Shown: positions 1 through 8,069 of the stretch, piece after piece
Position numbering within the stretch: the stretch's first letter is position 1
How the letters are laid out: each line of letters starts with the position of its first letter
From: Acutalibacter muris
Lineage (GTDB): Bacteria; Bacillota; Clostridia; Oscillospirales; Acutalibacteraceae
Reading direction: 5' to 3'
Assembly (NCBI RefSeq): GCF_002201475.1
Contig: NZ_CP021422.1
Location: 3,658,001 to 3,722,000, forward strand
Length of the DNA: 64,000 bases
Notes under the pieces: generated by a model
Databases searched by the model: none
Told to the model about the DNA's origin: nothing
What the model saw: only the letters and a program-made list of their open reading frames with translations
Made by a program: the position numbers and the translations under genes

Positions 1-1
1 G

Positions 2-661
2 CCCTATAGCGCCTGCATATTCGACCTGGACGGCACCCTTGCCGACACCCTTCACTCCATCGCCCACTTTGGCAACGGAACCTTAGAGGCCTTCGGCTAT
101 CCCCCCATCGACCCCATCGAGTACAAGCAGCTGGTGGGCAACGGCGCTGACCTGCTCATGCGCCGGATGCTGGCCCGGGTGGGTGCCAAGCTTTCAGAGG
201 AGGAGCTAAAGAGGTTCCGCGCCGAATACGACCGCCGGTACGCCGATGACCCCATGGCTCTCGTGGGGGCCTATCCCGGCCTGCCCTATGTGCTGCCCCG
301 CCTGCGGGAATCTGGCATGAAGCTGGGGGTACTCTCTAACAAGCCCGACGACATGACCCAGGCTATCGTGGCCGGGCTGTACCCGGGCATATTCCACACC
401 GTCCACGGCCAGCGGGAGGGCATACCCACAAAGCCCGACCCTGCCGCCGTGCTTGCCCTGGCAGAGGAGCTGGGCGCTGCCCCTGGCGGGGTGCTCTATA
501 TCGGCGACAGCGGCGTGGACATGGACACTGCCAAGAACGCCGGCATGGACTCCTGCGGGGTGCTATGGGGGTTCCGCTCTAAGGAGGAGCTTTTGGAGCA
601 TGGGGCCATGTACCTGGCGGGGGACCCGGCGGAGCTCGAAAAAGTTATCGAAAAACGATAA
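2..661 (+). CDS. HAD-superfamily phosphatase (phosphoglycolate phosphatase-like), 5' end cut
   Basis: The frame is open from the window edge and begins just before the HAD motif I FDLDGTLADT (about nt 20-50), with the nucleophilic and acid/base aspartates. Motif II is LSNK, motif III is the lysine in TKPDP, and motif IV is GDSGVDMD. This order and spacing fit a cytoplasmic phosphoglycolate phosphatase or pyrophosphatase PpaX-like enzyme of about 220 residues, so only a few N-terminal residues are missing. The substrate cannot be told from the sequence. Its 3' end contains the palindromic TATCG-N5-CGATA that precedes the next promoter. Confidence 0.85.
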   Translation, partial: PYSACIFDLDGTLADTLHSIAHFGNGTLEAFGYPPIDPIEYKQLVGNGADLLMRRMLARVGAKLSEEELKRFRAEYDRRYADDPMALVGAYPGLPYVLPRLRESGMKLGVLSNKPDDMTQAIVAGLYPGIFHTVHGQREGIPTKPDPAAVLALAEELGAAPGGVLYIGDSGVDMDTAKNAGMDSCGVLWGFRSKEELLEHGAMYLAGDPAELEKVIEKR

Positions 662-668
662 ATATGTA

Positions 669-697
669 TTGACAAACGATATATATCGGGTTATAAT
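669..697 (+). promoter_or_regulatory. Strong sigma-A promoter with palindromic operator for the DUF2975/XRE pair
   Basis: TTGACA (669-674), a 17-bp spacer and TATAAT (692-697) form a consensus promoter. The spacer contains the perfect 12-bp palindrome CGATATATATCG (677-688). A related TATCG-AAAAA-CGATA lies just upstream at 647-661. The shared CGATA half-sites suggest an operator, plausibly for the XRE protein encoded downstream; that link is inference. Confidence 0.75.
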
Positions 698-728
698 AGA
701 GCCATAAACTCACTGGAGGTGCTCTGTT

Positions 729-1325
729 ATGACTAATAAGGAAAAGCGTTTTGAAATGCTCACAAAGGCGGCGACGGTGTTTTCAAAGCTGTTCGAGGTG
801 GGCTACCAGATACTGGCAATAGGCATGATGGTGGGGCTTGTGCTATTCGTTATTGACAAGAGCTTCGACTGGGGCGCGCTGGTCCGGGGAGACCCGGAGA
901 TAGGGGAGCAGCTGGCGGTAAACGGCTTCTCCATCGTCATCGGCAATTCCGACGGGACCCTGAACAACGCGGCAATGATAATTTTCCTGCTGGCTGGGGC
1001 CATGTCCGGGGAGCTTATGGCCTGGGTGTTCCGCAACGTGAATCTTGTGCTGCGCACCACCCAGGGGCTCACTAAGTTCTCACAGGGCAAGACCCCCTTC
1101 CAGAAGGACAACGTGCGCATGATAAGGGAGATCGGCATTTTCTTCATCTCCATAACGGTGGTCCACTTTGCGCTGAGCTCCCTTGCCGTGCTCATTATCG
1201 GCCCTGAGATGGCCGAGGTCAGCGTGGGCATGGGGAACATAGTCGCGGGCGTTCTCATGCTCTGTCTGTCCCAGGTCTTCGCCCTGGGGCAGAAGATGCA
1301 GGAGGACGTGGACGGATTGGTATAA
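729..1325 (+). CDS. DUF2975 family membrane protein
   Basis: This is a 198-residue protein with four predicted hydrophobic segments (about residues 25-45, 80-98, 132-155, 165-185), matching the DUF2975 family of small integral membrane proteins. GGAGGT lies 9 nt before the ATG. The gene ends 4 nt before a small XRE regulator, the usual arrangement for this family, in which membrane protein and DNA-binding protein form a two-gene operon. The biochemical function of the family is not known. Confidence 0.8.
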   Translation: MTNKEKRFEMLTKAATVFSKLFEVGYQILAIGMMVGLVLFVIDKSFDWGALVRGDPEIGEQLAVNGFSIVIGNSDGTLNNAAMIIFLLAGAMSGELMAWVFRNVNLVLRTTQGLTKFSQGKTPFQKDNVRMIREIGIFFISITVVHFALSSLAVLIIGPEMAEVSVGMGNIVAGVLMLCLSQVFALGQKMQEDVDGLV

Positions 1326-1329
1326 GCCT

Positions 1330-1551
1330 ATGGGACATATAATCCTGCGCCTTGACCGCCTGATGCTTGAGAAAAAGATATCCCTGAACGACCTGGCCGC
1401 TCAGGTGGGCATAACCTATGTGAACCTCTCAAAGCTCAAGAACAACCATGTAAACGCCCTCCGCTTCTCTACCCTTGCCGCTATCTGTAAGGCCCTTCAG
1501 TGCCAGCCGGGGGATATCCTGGAGTACGCGGAGGAGGAAGGGGAGGAATAA
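1330..1551 (+). CDS. Small XRE/YozG-like helix-turn-helix regulator
   Basis: The 73-residue protein is almost entirely one HTH domain: ISLNDLAAQVGITYVNLSKLKN forms the helix-turn-helix (about residues 18-39), followed by ALRFSTLAAICKALQCQPGDIL, typical of Cro/CI-type repressors. It lacks any sensor domain. It follows the DUF2975 gene by 4 nt and is surely co-transcribed. The CGATA palindromes in the operon promoter are candidate binding sites. Confidence 0.85.
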   Translation: MGHIILRLDRLMLEKKISLNDLAAQVGITYVNLSKLKNNHVNALRFSTLAAICKALQCQPGDILEYAEEEGEE

Positions 1552-1568
1552 AGAAAGAGTAAAGAGAA

Positions 1569-1604
1569 ACACCGTGCGGGGCTTTCGCACGGTGTCCTTT
1601 GTTT
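1569..1604 (+). terminator. Intrinsic terminator after the DUF2975/XRE operon
   Basis: The 10-bp stem ACACCGTGCG/CGCACGGTGT with a short loop is followed by CCTTTGTTT. It also lies just past the 3' end of the convergent VOC gene. Confidence 0.8.
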
Positions 1605-1612
1605 GGCTAAAT

Positions 1613-1999
1613 TTAGATGGCTATCCACCAGCACACGCCGTACCTGTCGATGACCGTGGCGCAGCAGCTGCTCCAGGGCAGAGAGCCCAGCGGGTCCACC
1701 ACCACCCCGCCCTCGCTGAGCACGTCAAAGGCCCTTTTGACGGCCTCCTCGCTGCCCAGCTCAAAGGCGTTGAAGGTCATGGTCTGAAGCTTCTCCCTAT
1801 GGAGGTACTCCACGTCATAGTCGGTCCTGGCCTCGGACAGCGCCAATATCGGCTCGCCGTCTACCGACAGCTCGCAGTGCTCGTACTGGTCCCCCGCCGG
1901 GGTCTTCATCTCCAGCGTGGGCTCCGCGCCGAAGGCTTTGCAATAGACTTTGGCTGCCTCCAGGCTGTTGTGTACATAGACTTGAGTGCAGTTCTTCAT
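1613..1999 (-). CDS. VOC superfamily (PhnB/glyoxalase-like) protein
   Basis: The 128-residue protein begins with the PhnB-like pattern QVYVHNSLEAAKVYCKAFGAE and ends with DRYGVCWWI, the standard C-terminal strand of the family. A beta-alpha-beta-beta-beta fold repeated twice is expected. Such proteins bind metals or antibiotics or act as dioxygenase/isomerase-like enzymes; no specific function can be assigned. It lies 24 nt downstream of the TrkH gene on the same strand and may be the last gene of its transcript. Confidence 0.75.
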   Translation of the reverse strand: MKNCTQVYVHNSLEAAKVYCKAFGAEPTLEMKTPAGDQYEHCELSVDGEPILALSEARTDYDVEYLHREKLQTMTFNAFELGSEEAVKRAFDVLSEGGVVVDPLGSLPWSSCCATVIDRYGVCWWIAI

Positions 2000-2023
2000 T
2001 TTCTTGCTCCTTTTTTCTGTTTT

Positions 2024-3421
2024 CTATCCGATCAGCATCCTGCCCTCGGGTAAGATACTGGGTGCGGTTTTCATCTTCATCATTATGGACAGACCAAAGG
2101 ATACCGGGCCGACCCTGCCGATGAACATCGTAAGGCACAGTATAATGCGCGACAGCGGCTCCAGTTTCCCGGTCACCCCCGCACTTAACCCCGCCGTACC
2201 AAAGGCAGAAGCCGCCTCGTACAAGAGGTCAATAAACCGTATCTGCGGATTCAAAAGCGTAAAGGCACAGGCGTCCGCGAACACCACGCCCAGCCCCAGG
2301 AGCACTACGGTCATAGCCTTATACACCACCCCCGGCGCAAACCGATGCCGCAGCACCACCGACTCCTCCCTGCCCCGCAGCGTGGAGCCCACCGTTACCA
2401 GCAGCACCACCAGGGTGGTGGTCTTTATCCCCCCCGCCGTGGAGCCCGGGCAGCCACCGATAAACATCAGCGCCACAGAGAGCACTTTCGTAAAGCTCCC
2501 CTGGGCCCTGATATCTACCGAGGCGAACCCGGCCGTCCTGGTGTTCACCGACTGGAACAGGGCCGTATTCAGCTTGGCGGGAAAACTCAGCCCCTCCATA
2601 GTCCGGCCCCACTCCATCAGGAGAAAGCCCAGGGTGCCCGCCGCCAAAAGGGCGCAGGTGGCCCGCAGGCATACCTGAGAGTGGAAGTTGAGCCTTTTGC
2701 GCCCCTGATGCTTCAGGGGGAGCAGCAGCTTGCACTGGTATATGTCCCGCACCACCACAAAACCCAGCCCTCCAATAACTATCAGCGCGTCAATGGTCAG
2801 ACACACCAGCGGGTCACCGGTAAAGGCCGTCAGGCTGGAGTTGCCCGGCACGAAGCCCAAAATGTCAAAGCCCGCGTTGCAGTAGGCCGACACCGCCACA
2901 AATACCGAGGGCCACACCCCCGCCGCGCCGTACTCCGGCACGAAGCGCAGCATTAAAAGCCCCGCGCCCAGAAGCTCACAGGCGAAGGTGAACCCCAGCA
3001 TAAGCTTTAAAAGGGAGACCGCGTCGGGCATATCGCTGCCGGAGGCCTCCCCGGTCAGTATTACCTCCCGAAGTCCCAGCCGCCTGTGTACAAGCAGTGA
3101 AAACCCTGTGGCGAAGGTGGACAGGCCCAGGCCCCCCAGCTGTATAAGCAGGAGCACCACCGCCTGCCCGAAGGGGGACCAGTGGCCGGTGGTGTCCACC
3201 ACCGAGAGCCCCGTAACGCAGGTGGCCGAGGTGGCGGTGAACAGCGCATCCAGTGGGTGGGTAAAGCTGCCCGCCGCCGAGGATACCGGCAGCGTCAGCA
3301 GAAAAGTCCCGGCAAGGATAAGCAATACAAAGCTTACCACGATCACCCTCACCGGGGCCGCGGCCTTTTTTACCTTCCCAAAGTTCCGTTTTGTCCTGCT
3401 GAAATACTGCAAGCGCCTCAC
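2024..3421 (-). CDS. TrkH/KtrB-family potassium uptake membrane subunit
   Basis: This 465-residue polytopic protein carries the four selectivity-filter P-loops of the superfamily: TSATCVTGLS, AYCNAGFDI, NTRTAGF and SAFGTAGLS. Each supplies the conserved filter glycine. It would import K+ (or Na+/K+) together with a cytosolic RCK subunit (TrkA/KtrA), which is not in this window. The start is a GTG preceded by AAGGGAGTGG. It begins about 33 nt after the QueT stop, so read-through from the riboswitch-controlled QueT promoter is possible. Confidence 0.92.
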   Translation of the reverse strand: MRRLQYFSRTKRNFGKVKKAAAPVRVIVVSFVLLILAGTFLLTLPVSSAAGSFTHPLDALFTATSATCVTGLSVVDTTGHWSPFGQAVVLLLIQLGGLGLSTFATGFSLLVHRRLGLREVILTGEASGSDMPDAVSLLKLMLGFTFACELLGAGLLMLRFVPEYGAAGVWPSVFVAVSAYCNAGFDILGFVPGNSSLTAFTGDPLVCLTIDALIVIGGLGFVVVRDIYQCKLLLPLKHQGRKRLNFHSQVCLRATCALLAAGTLGFLLMEWGRTMEGLSFPAKLNTALFQSVNTRTAGFASVDIRAQGSFTKVLSVALMFIGGCPGSTAGGIKTTTLVVLLVTVGSTLRGREESVVLRHRFAPGVVYKAMTVVLLGLGVVFADACAFTLLNPQIRFIDLLYEAASAFGTAGLSAGVTGKLEPLSRIILCLTMFIGRVGPVSFGLSIMMKMKTAPSILPEGRMLIG

Positions 3422-3454
3422 CCACTCCCTTAATTATTAAGCAGTTATCTTTTA

Positions 3455-3994
3455 TCAGGCCATGGCCATGAGCTTATCAAGCCCGGTCTTCTGAAGGGCT
3501 ATCATCAGCGGCACCCCCAGCGCATAGCAGACCACCAGTTCTCCTATTCCCACAGAGAACGCCCCGGCAAGAAAGCCCCCCAGAGAGGCATTGCCCCAGC
3601 TGAATACCCCCGCGTCCGAAAAGCAGCAGAGCTCAAGCCCAACTATCACGGCGTTCGCGATAACCGGCGGCAGCGGCGCCAGCCAGGGCACCCCTTTGAA
3701 CCTCACCCTGGACAGCGCCAGGGTCCCCACCGCCGCCACAAAGGAGGCAAGGGTCCCGAATACCCAGTCTACAGCCCCGAAGGGGCTAGTAAGGTTCGCT
3801 ATAAAGCACCCCAGCGCCAGCCCCGGCACCGCGGCAGGGGTAAACGCCGGCAGCACGGTAAGCGCCTCGGAGAAGCGAAACTGCACCGGCCCGTAGGCAA
3901 GATTAACAGCGGCGGCAAGATAAGTGAGTCCGGCATACATTGCCGCGATCACAGCGCTTACCGCCATAAAGCGCACCTTTTTAGAGTTTGACAT
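3455..3994 (-). CDS. queT: QueT family queuosine-precursor ECF transporter S component
   Basis: The 179-residue protein has five to six membrane segments and the family signature YGPVQFRFSEALTVLP near residues 34-50. QueT is the substrate-binding subunit of an energy-coupling-factor transporter for queuosine precursors; it works with shared EcfA/EcfA'/EcfT subunits encoded elsewhere. The preQ1-I-type riboswitch in its leader independently supports the assignment. Confidence 0.9.
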   Translation of the reverse strand: MSNSKKVRFMAVSAVIAAMYAGLTYLAAAVNLAYGPVQFRFSEALTVLPAFTPAAVPGLALGCFIANLTSPFGAVDWVFGTLASFVAAVGTLALSRVRFKGVPWLAPLPPVIANAVIVGLELCCFSDAGVFSWGNASLGGFLAGAFSVGIGELVVCYALGVPLMIALQKTGLDKLMAMA

Positions 3995-4000
3995 AAAGAT

Positions 4001-4041
4001 CCCTCCTAGTATTTTTTAAGGTCAGGATTTTGCGACTGACC
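4001..4041 (-). promoter_or_regulatory. preQ1-I riboswitch, translational type, in the queT leader
   Basis: On the minus strand the RNA starts with the perfect 6-bp P1 stem GGUCAG/CUGACC (4036-4041 with 4020-4025). The 10-nt loop is UCGCAAAAUC, close to the UCGCAGUAAC loop of the known Thermoanaerobacter preQ1-I aptamer. An A-rich tail UUAAAAAAUAC follows and runs directly into the AGGAGG ribosome site. This H-type pseudoknot layout implies that preQ1 binding hides the Shine-Dalgarno of queT. Confidence 0.85.
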
Positions 4042-4067
4042 GCGGCCAAAGCCCGGCCGCAAGCATA

Positions 4068-4096
4068 AGAATACGACTTTTTGGCCAAAAAAGCAA
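4068..4096 (-). promoter_or_regulatory. Promoter for queT
   Basis: On the minus strand TTGCTT (4091-4096), 17 bp, TATTCT (4068-4073). It would start transcription about 15-20 nt before the riboswitch P1 stem, as expected for a short aptamer leader. A GCGGCC/GGCCGC hairpin lies between. Confidence 0.55.
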
Positions 4097-4117
4097 GCCC
4101 CGCAGCGAAATTTCCCC

Positions 4118-4146
4118 TTGCGCTTTTATAAAAAGGAGGGTATAAT
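4118..4146 (+). promoter_or_regulatory. tRNA-Leu promoter
   Basis: TTGCGC (4118-4123), 17-bp spacer, TATAAT (4141-4146), starting transcription a few nucleotides before the tRNA. Confidence 0.75.
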
Positions 4147-4157
4147 AATAAAGTCGT

Positions 4158-4240
4158 GCGGGTATGGCGGAATTGGCAGACGCGCCAGATTTAGGTTCTG
4201 GTGGGAAACTGTGCAGGTTCGAGTCCTGTTACCCGCACCA
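4158..4240 (+). tRNA. tRNA-Leu (anticodon UAG)
   Basis: An 83-nt cloverleaf with CCA encoded. The acceptor stem pairs GCGGGTA with TACCCGC, the anticodon stem is CCAGA/TCTGG around TTTAGGT, giving anticodon TAG (codons CUN), the T-loop is GGTTCGAGTCC, and the long class II variable arm of leucine tRNAs is present. It stands directly before the conjugative element that starts downstream, so it may have served as its attachment site. I did not find a second copy of its 3' end in the window. Confidence 0.95.
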
Positions 4241-4270
4241 TCCTAAGAAAACCAAAAAGATATTTGGGCA

Positions 4271-4298
4271 AAAAACCGCGTAACCACGCGGTTTTTTG
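4271..4298 (+). terminator. Terminator after tRNA-Leu
   Basis: Stem ACCGCG/CGCGGT flanked by an A-run and TTTTTT. Confidence 0.8.
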
Positions 4299-4405
4299 CA
4301 TCTCAAAAGCCTGGATTTGAAAAGTGCGAAAACGTGGATGGCAAAACGGCGTTTTGGCTTTGCGGCAGGAAGTGAACCCTCACAACAACAGAATAAAGAG
4401 AAAAG

Positions 4406-4504
4406 AGAGGGCCAGCAGGAGAAAAACTGCTGGCCCTCTTGCTACAAAAATACATAGCCGGTCGCTGGAGAATTTCTCCGAGAACAAGCGACCGGCTTTT
4501 TTTA
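4406..4504 (+). promoter_or_regulatory. Two consecutive hairpins ahead of the ICE genes
   Basis: The first is AGAGGGCCAGCAG/CTGCTGGCCCTCT (4406-4439), a 13-bp perfect stem. The second is AGCCGGTCGCT/AGCGACCGGCT (4456-4497) ending in a T-run, which makes it an intrinsic terminator. Placed 20 nt before the first ICE gene, the pair looks like a terminator or attenuator that insulates or controls the operon. The rest of 4241-4525 holds no convincing gene. Confidence 0.65.
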
Positions 4505-4525
4505 TTTCAGGAAGGAGCTGAATCT

Positions 4526-5656
4526 ATGATAACCCTAAAAAAGTGGCACGGCCCCATGCGGACCACGCTGGCCCTCCCCCTGCGCGAAGCAGAAATTCAA
4601 AAGACGCTTGTCAAGGCGTTCCGCACTGCGCCCTTCAAGGTCACCGCCGACGATGTGTCTCCAGAGGCCCTGGCCATGCTGAATGGGAAAGAAATTGATC
4701 TGGACGAACTGAACTTTCTTGCCAAAAACCTCGACCGGTTTACCCCGTATGAGCAAGACCAGTTTTGGGCGGCTGTACAGGTGGAGCAGCCGTCAGACCT
4801 CAAAGCGCTTATTAACCTCGCCTTTAATATGGAAAGGTACACGCTGGTGCAAAATGTCACTGACCTGGCTGCTGTGGGCAGGAAATACTTGCTCAATAAG
4901 ATGGGGGCTCTGCCCGCTTCCGAAATTGATAAACTCGACTTCGAACAGGCAGGCCGTGACCTGCTGACCAGCGGAAATGGGACTCCCACCACCTACGGTC
5001 TGCTTTTTGCAAGCAAAGATGTGCCGTACCGTGAAGTCTATCACAGTACCACGTTCCCCTACTGCGAACCCCGCCGGGACATTATTGCCGTCGCGCAGAT
5101 GGAGTACGGCCCCAAAACCGAGTACCTGTACCTGCCGGAAGATGAACTCGCTGTCATCAAAGCGGCCAGGCGGATGGGTGCGCCCTCCCCGGATATGTGC
5201 AAGGTGGCGTTCACGGATTTCATGCTGGACAATTCCATGTGGATACAGCACTTGGAAACCATGCTGCGGGATCATGGCCTCGGGGTGGCAAACGAACTGG
5301 CTGACGCATTTCCGAAAACCACGGAAGGTATGGAGAAGCTGGCTGCGGTTGTGGAATACGCCGATGTTTCCGGCAGCGGGGACATTATGCGTGTGGCCCG
5401 GCATCTGGAGGATTTTGTGTTCATCAAAGACGCGGAAACAGACGAAGATGTAGGCCATCACTTTGTCAGTTTTGACAGCGAGTATCGCGTTTCGCCGGAG
5501 TTGGCAGACTATATCGACTTTGACGCCCTGGGCAATCAGATCAGTGAGGATCGAGAGGGGCAGTTTGTGGAAGGAGGCTTCGTCTGCATGGACAGCGGCT
5601 GTTCGCTGGAAATGATTTTGGACGATGACCTGGACCTTGCAATGAGGGGGATTTAG
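4526..5656 (+). CDS. ArdA-like antirestriction domain protein
   Basis: The 376-residue protein has the phrase LNFLAKNLDRFTPYEQDQFWAAV (about residues 60-82), as in ArdA-type proteins of Clostridia, where an acidic DNA-mimic fold inhibits type I restriction enzymes during element transfer. A C-terminal half continues with AQMEYGPKTEYLYLPEDELAVIKAARRMG. The ATG at 4526 follows GAAGGAG and excludes the hairpin region. It is the first gene of the ICE block, the expected place for a leading-region antirestriction protein. The assignment rests on remembered family resemblance. Confidence 0.6.
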   Translation: MITLKKWHGPMRTTLALPLREAEIQKTLVKAFRTAPFKVTADDVSPEALAMLNGKEIDLDELNFLAKNLDRFTPYEQDQFWAAVQVEQPSDLKALINLAFNMERYTLVQNVTDLAAVGRKYLLNKMGALPASEIDKLDFEQAGRDLLTSGNGTPTTYGLLFASKDVPYREVYHSTTFPYCEPRRDIIAVAQMEYGPKTEYLYLPEDELAVIKAARRMGAPSPDMCKVAFTDFMLDNSMWIQHLETMLRDHGLGVANELADAFPKTTEGMEKLAAVVEYADVSGSGDIMRVARHLEDFVFIKDAETDEDVGHHFVSFDSEYRVSPELADYIDFDALGNQISEDREGQFVEGGFVCMDSGCSLEMILDDDLDLAMRGI

Positions 5657-5657
5657 C

Positions 5658-6503
5658 ATGATAAAAGTTAAAATCGCCAACAAAAACGGGGCAGAACTTG
5701 AGCGGGAACTGCCCACCGACATTCATCAGCTCTACCATGATATGCGGGAGGCTGGCATCAGCAGGCCGCCCAAAAACATCCTGCTCCATGACGATAAGGA
5801 CGTGGAAGTCACCCTGTCCTCCGACAGCAAGATCGGCAACCGCCTGCTACGGGTGTTCGGCAAGAACGACACCCTGGCTGACGCCAACACCGTGGCCTTT
5901 GCCGTCAGTTCCGCCAGAGAAGAAATTCTCACAGACCTGGAGCAGAACATCGTCCACAATCAGTACCTCATCAAAGAAATGCTGTTCGATGATATCAAAG
6001 CCATGACCCAGGCCGCCGGGCCGGTCAAGCTGACGTTCTACTGCCCCCTGGTGGGCCAACTGGATGATGGCGAGTGCGACGAGTATATCGAGGTTGGCAG
6101 CGGTTTTCTGACCGCGTACCAAGACCAAATCGAGCTGGGCATTGCCGATGAGCAGGTCCCCGAAATGGGCGATATGGCTCAGTATTTGGGCGATAATCCT
6201 GGAGTGGCAGATAAGCTCATGCCGGCTGTTTGGACGGTGGAGGAAATAGACGGCAGGCTCCTGGGCCGGATCGACTGCCACCTCAAGGAGCTGCTCACGC
6301 CGGACGAGATGGCGGATTTGCGGGAGGAAATCCTCGGGCAGTGTTCGGATGGGCTTGGAGAAGGTTTCGAGCAACGGCCCATCGAAACCGATGAGGGCGA
6401 CTTGTATGTTTCGTATTGGAACAGCAGTGATGATTATTTTCTCTGCACCGAGGATGAGTTAGATGAACATTTGGAACCCCATCAAGGGATGGGCGGAATC
6501 TGA
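5658..6503 (+). CDS. ICE-associated protein of unknown function
   Basis: The 281-residue acidic protein (many D/E, no membrane segment or signal) starts 1 nt after the ArdA-like stop. Residues 1-40 contain NGAELERELPTDIHQLYHDMREAG, and the C-terminal part contains GLGEGFEQRPIETDEGDLYVSYWNS. I recognise this arrangement as recurring beside ArdA-like genes on Clostridial ICEs but know no named function. Its high acidity would suit another DNA-mimic or defence-evasion factor; that is speculation. Confidence 0.6.
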   Translation: MIKVKIANKNGAELERELPTDIHQLYHDMREAGISRPPKNILLHDDKDVEVTLSSDSKIGNRLLRVFGKNDTLADANTVAFAVSSAREEILTDLEQNIVHNQYLIKEMLFDDIKAMTQAAGPVKLTFYCPLVGQLDDGECDEYIEVGSGFLTAYQDQIELGIADEQVPEMGDMAQYLGDNPGVADKLMPAVWTVEEIDGRLLGRIDCHLKELLTPDEMADLREEILGQCSDGLGEGFEQRPIETDEGDLYVSYWNSSDDYFLCTEDELDEHLEPHQGMGGI

Positions 6504-6516
6504 AGGAGGTATCACA

Positions 6517-6813
6517 ATGAACGAATGGGATAAACTGCACCGGCAGGCAGAACGGTACAAGGCCGAGTATCCGTCCGGCACCAGAATTATGCTGCTGAGC
6601 ATGGGCGAGGATATGCACCGTGTCGAGGATAACACACGCGGCACTGTGCTCACCGTCGATGACATCGGCACCCTGCACTGCAAGTTCGACAATGGCCGGT
6701 CGCTGGGCCTCATCCCCAACGAGGACTCCTTCCGCAAGCTGACCGAGGAAGAACTGGCAGAGGAACAGGAGCCGGATATAGATGAGGATGAAGATTTCGG
6801 CATGAAGATGTAG
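6517..6813 (+). CDS. DUF4314 domain protein
   Basis: The ATG at 6517 follows GAAGGAGG by 6 nt, so the longer frame from 6463 is rejected. The 98-residue protein contains GTRIMLLSMGEDMHRV and RGTVLTVDDIGTLHCKFDNG followed by SLGLIPNED, the DUF4314 pattern of a small beta-barrel-like domain. The tail is strongly acidic. It is a common accessory gene on Clostridial mobile elements; its role is unknown. Confidence 0.8.
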   Translation: MNEWDKLHRQAERYKAEYPSGTRIMLLSMGEDMHRVEDNTRGTVLTVDDIGTLHCKFDNGRSLGLIPNEDSFRKLTEEELAEEQEPDIDEDEDFGMKM

Positions 6814-6847
6814 GAGGTGTTTCAATTTTGGATAGGTCGGATGGCGC

Positions 6848-8069
6848 ATGGCTATCCGATTTTTTGATATGTTCGCGGGGATCGGCGGGTTCCGCTCTGG
6901 CCTTGAGGCCGTGGGCGGGTTTGAATGCGTCGGCCACTGTGAGATAGACAAATATGCAAATCAGGCATATAACGCTATGTATGATACGGAAGGAGAAGTG
7001 TTTTTTGCAGACGCCAGAACCATTGACCCGGCAGCGTTGCCGGATATCGACCTTATTTGCGGCGGCTTTCCTTGTCAGAGGTTTTCAATCGCTGGAAAAC
7101 GGAGAGGATTTGCAGATGACGCCCGAGGGACTTTGTTCTTTGAAATCGCCCGTCTTGCCTCCGCTAAAAGACCTGCATTTCTGCTGCTTGAAAATGTTCC
7201 CGGATTGCAAAGTTGCGTGGCAACTTTTTCGCATCGACGGCTGCCGGACGTTTGCGACGATCCTCAGTACGCTGGATGAACTGGGGTACGATGTCGCGTG
7301 GCAGGTGCTTAACAGCAAGGATTTTGGAGTCCCCCAATCCCGCAAGAGAGTGTATATTGTCGGATATCTTAGAGGCAGATGTTCCGGCGAAATACTTTCT
7401 TTCACAGACGCAAATGGAGCGGCTCTTGAGCAAGTCTTACCAGGGCCGGAAGGGTGCCGGGTCTACTCCCCAGCCGGAGTGTCCATCACCCTGACAAGCA
7501 CTGCTGGAGGTTTTGGCGGCAGGAGCGGTCTCTACGATGTCACCCTGCCTATCAAAGTCATGACCAAAGCTGGATACCAGCTTGCCCACCCTGGCGACAG
7601 CATCGATCTGGCCTATGCCACCATGAACACCCGGCGCGGCAGGGTTGGAGATAAAATCGCGCACACGGTCACCCCTGGAAATAATCAGGGGTATTTTTTT
7701 ATTGACCTGAACGAAAGCCCGGAACTGACCGAAAACGCCAGGTGTCTGCTGGCCAACCAGGATGCTGGTATTGGCAAGTTCAAGGGTGGGAAATCGGGCG
7801 TGTTTGTCGAGGGGCAAGCACCCTTTTCCATTCCTGTGCAAGACGCAGACGGCAAACTGCATTATGGCAAAGTCCGCAAGCTCATGCCTATCGAATGCTG
7901 GCGGTTGCAGGGCTTTAGTGATGAACAGTTCCACAAAGCAGCCGCAACAGGGCTGTCTGACGCACAGCTTTATAAGATGGCTGGGAATGCCGTCACCGTG
8001 CCTGTTATCTCCGCATTGGGCGAGAAAATCAAGGAAATATTTTGGAGGTCATCATGCCAAACCATATAA
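6848..8069 (+). pseudogene. C5-cytosine DNA methyltransferase, frameshifted
   Basis: Two overlapping frames together give one complete Dcm-type enzyme. The first (6848-about 7229) has FDMFAGIGGFRSGLE (SAM site), GGFPCQRFS (catalytic Cys) and ENVPGL. The second (about 7230-8069) has STLDELGYDVAWQVLNSKDFGVPQSRKRVYIVG, a target-recognition stretch and MPIECWRLQGF with MAGNAVTVPV. The frames meet at a run of five T at 7225-7229; removing one T restores a continuous protein of about 406 residues. The ribosome site is weak (AGGAGG lies 30 nt upstream). It would methylate cytosine to protect the ICE from restriction. Either a real inactivation or a homopolymer sequencing error. Confidence 0.85.

Noticed and set aside
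2345..2956. Plus-strand frame opposite TrkH
   Set aside because: Antisense of a gene with all four filter motifs; composition is an artefact of GC codon bias.
4158..4240. tRNA-Leu as a proven ICE attachment site
   Set aside because: The position is suggestive, but no direct repeat of the tRNA 3' end was found in the window, so attL/attR cannot be claimed.
4793..5722. 309-residue minus-strand frame opposite the ArdA-like gene
   Set aside because: No ribosome site or domain; lies fully inside a convincing plus-strand operon.
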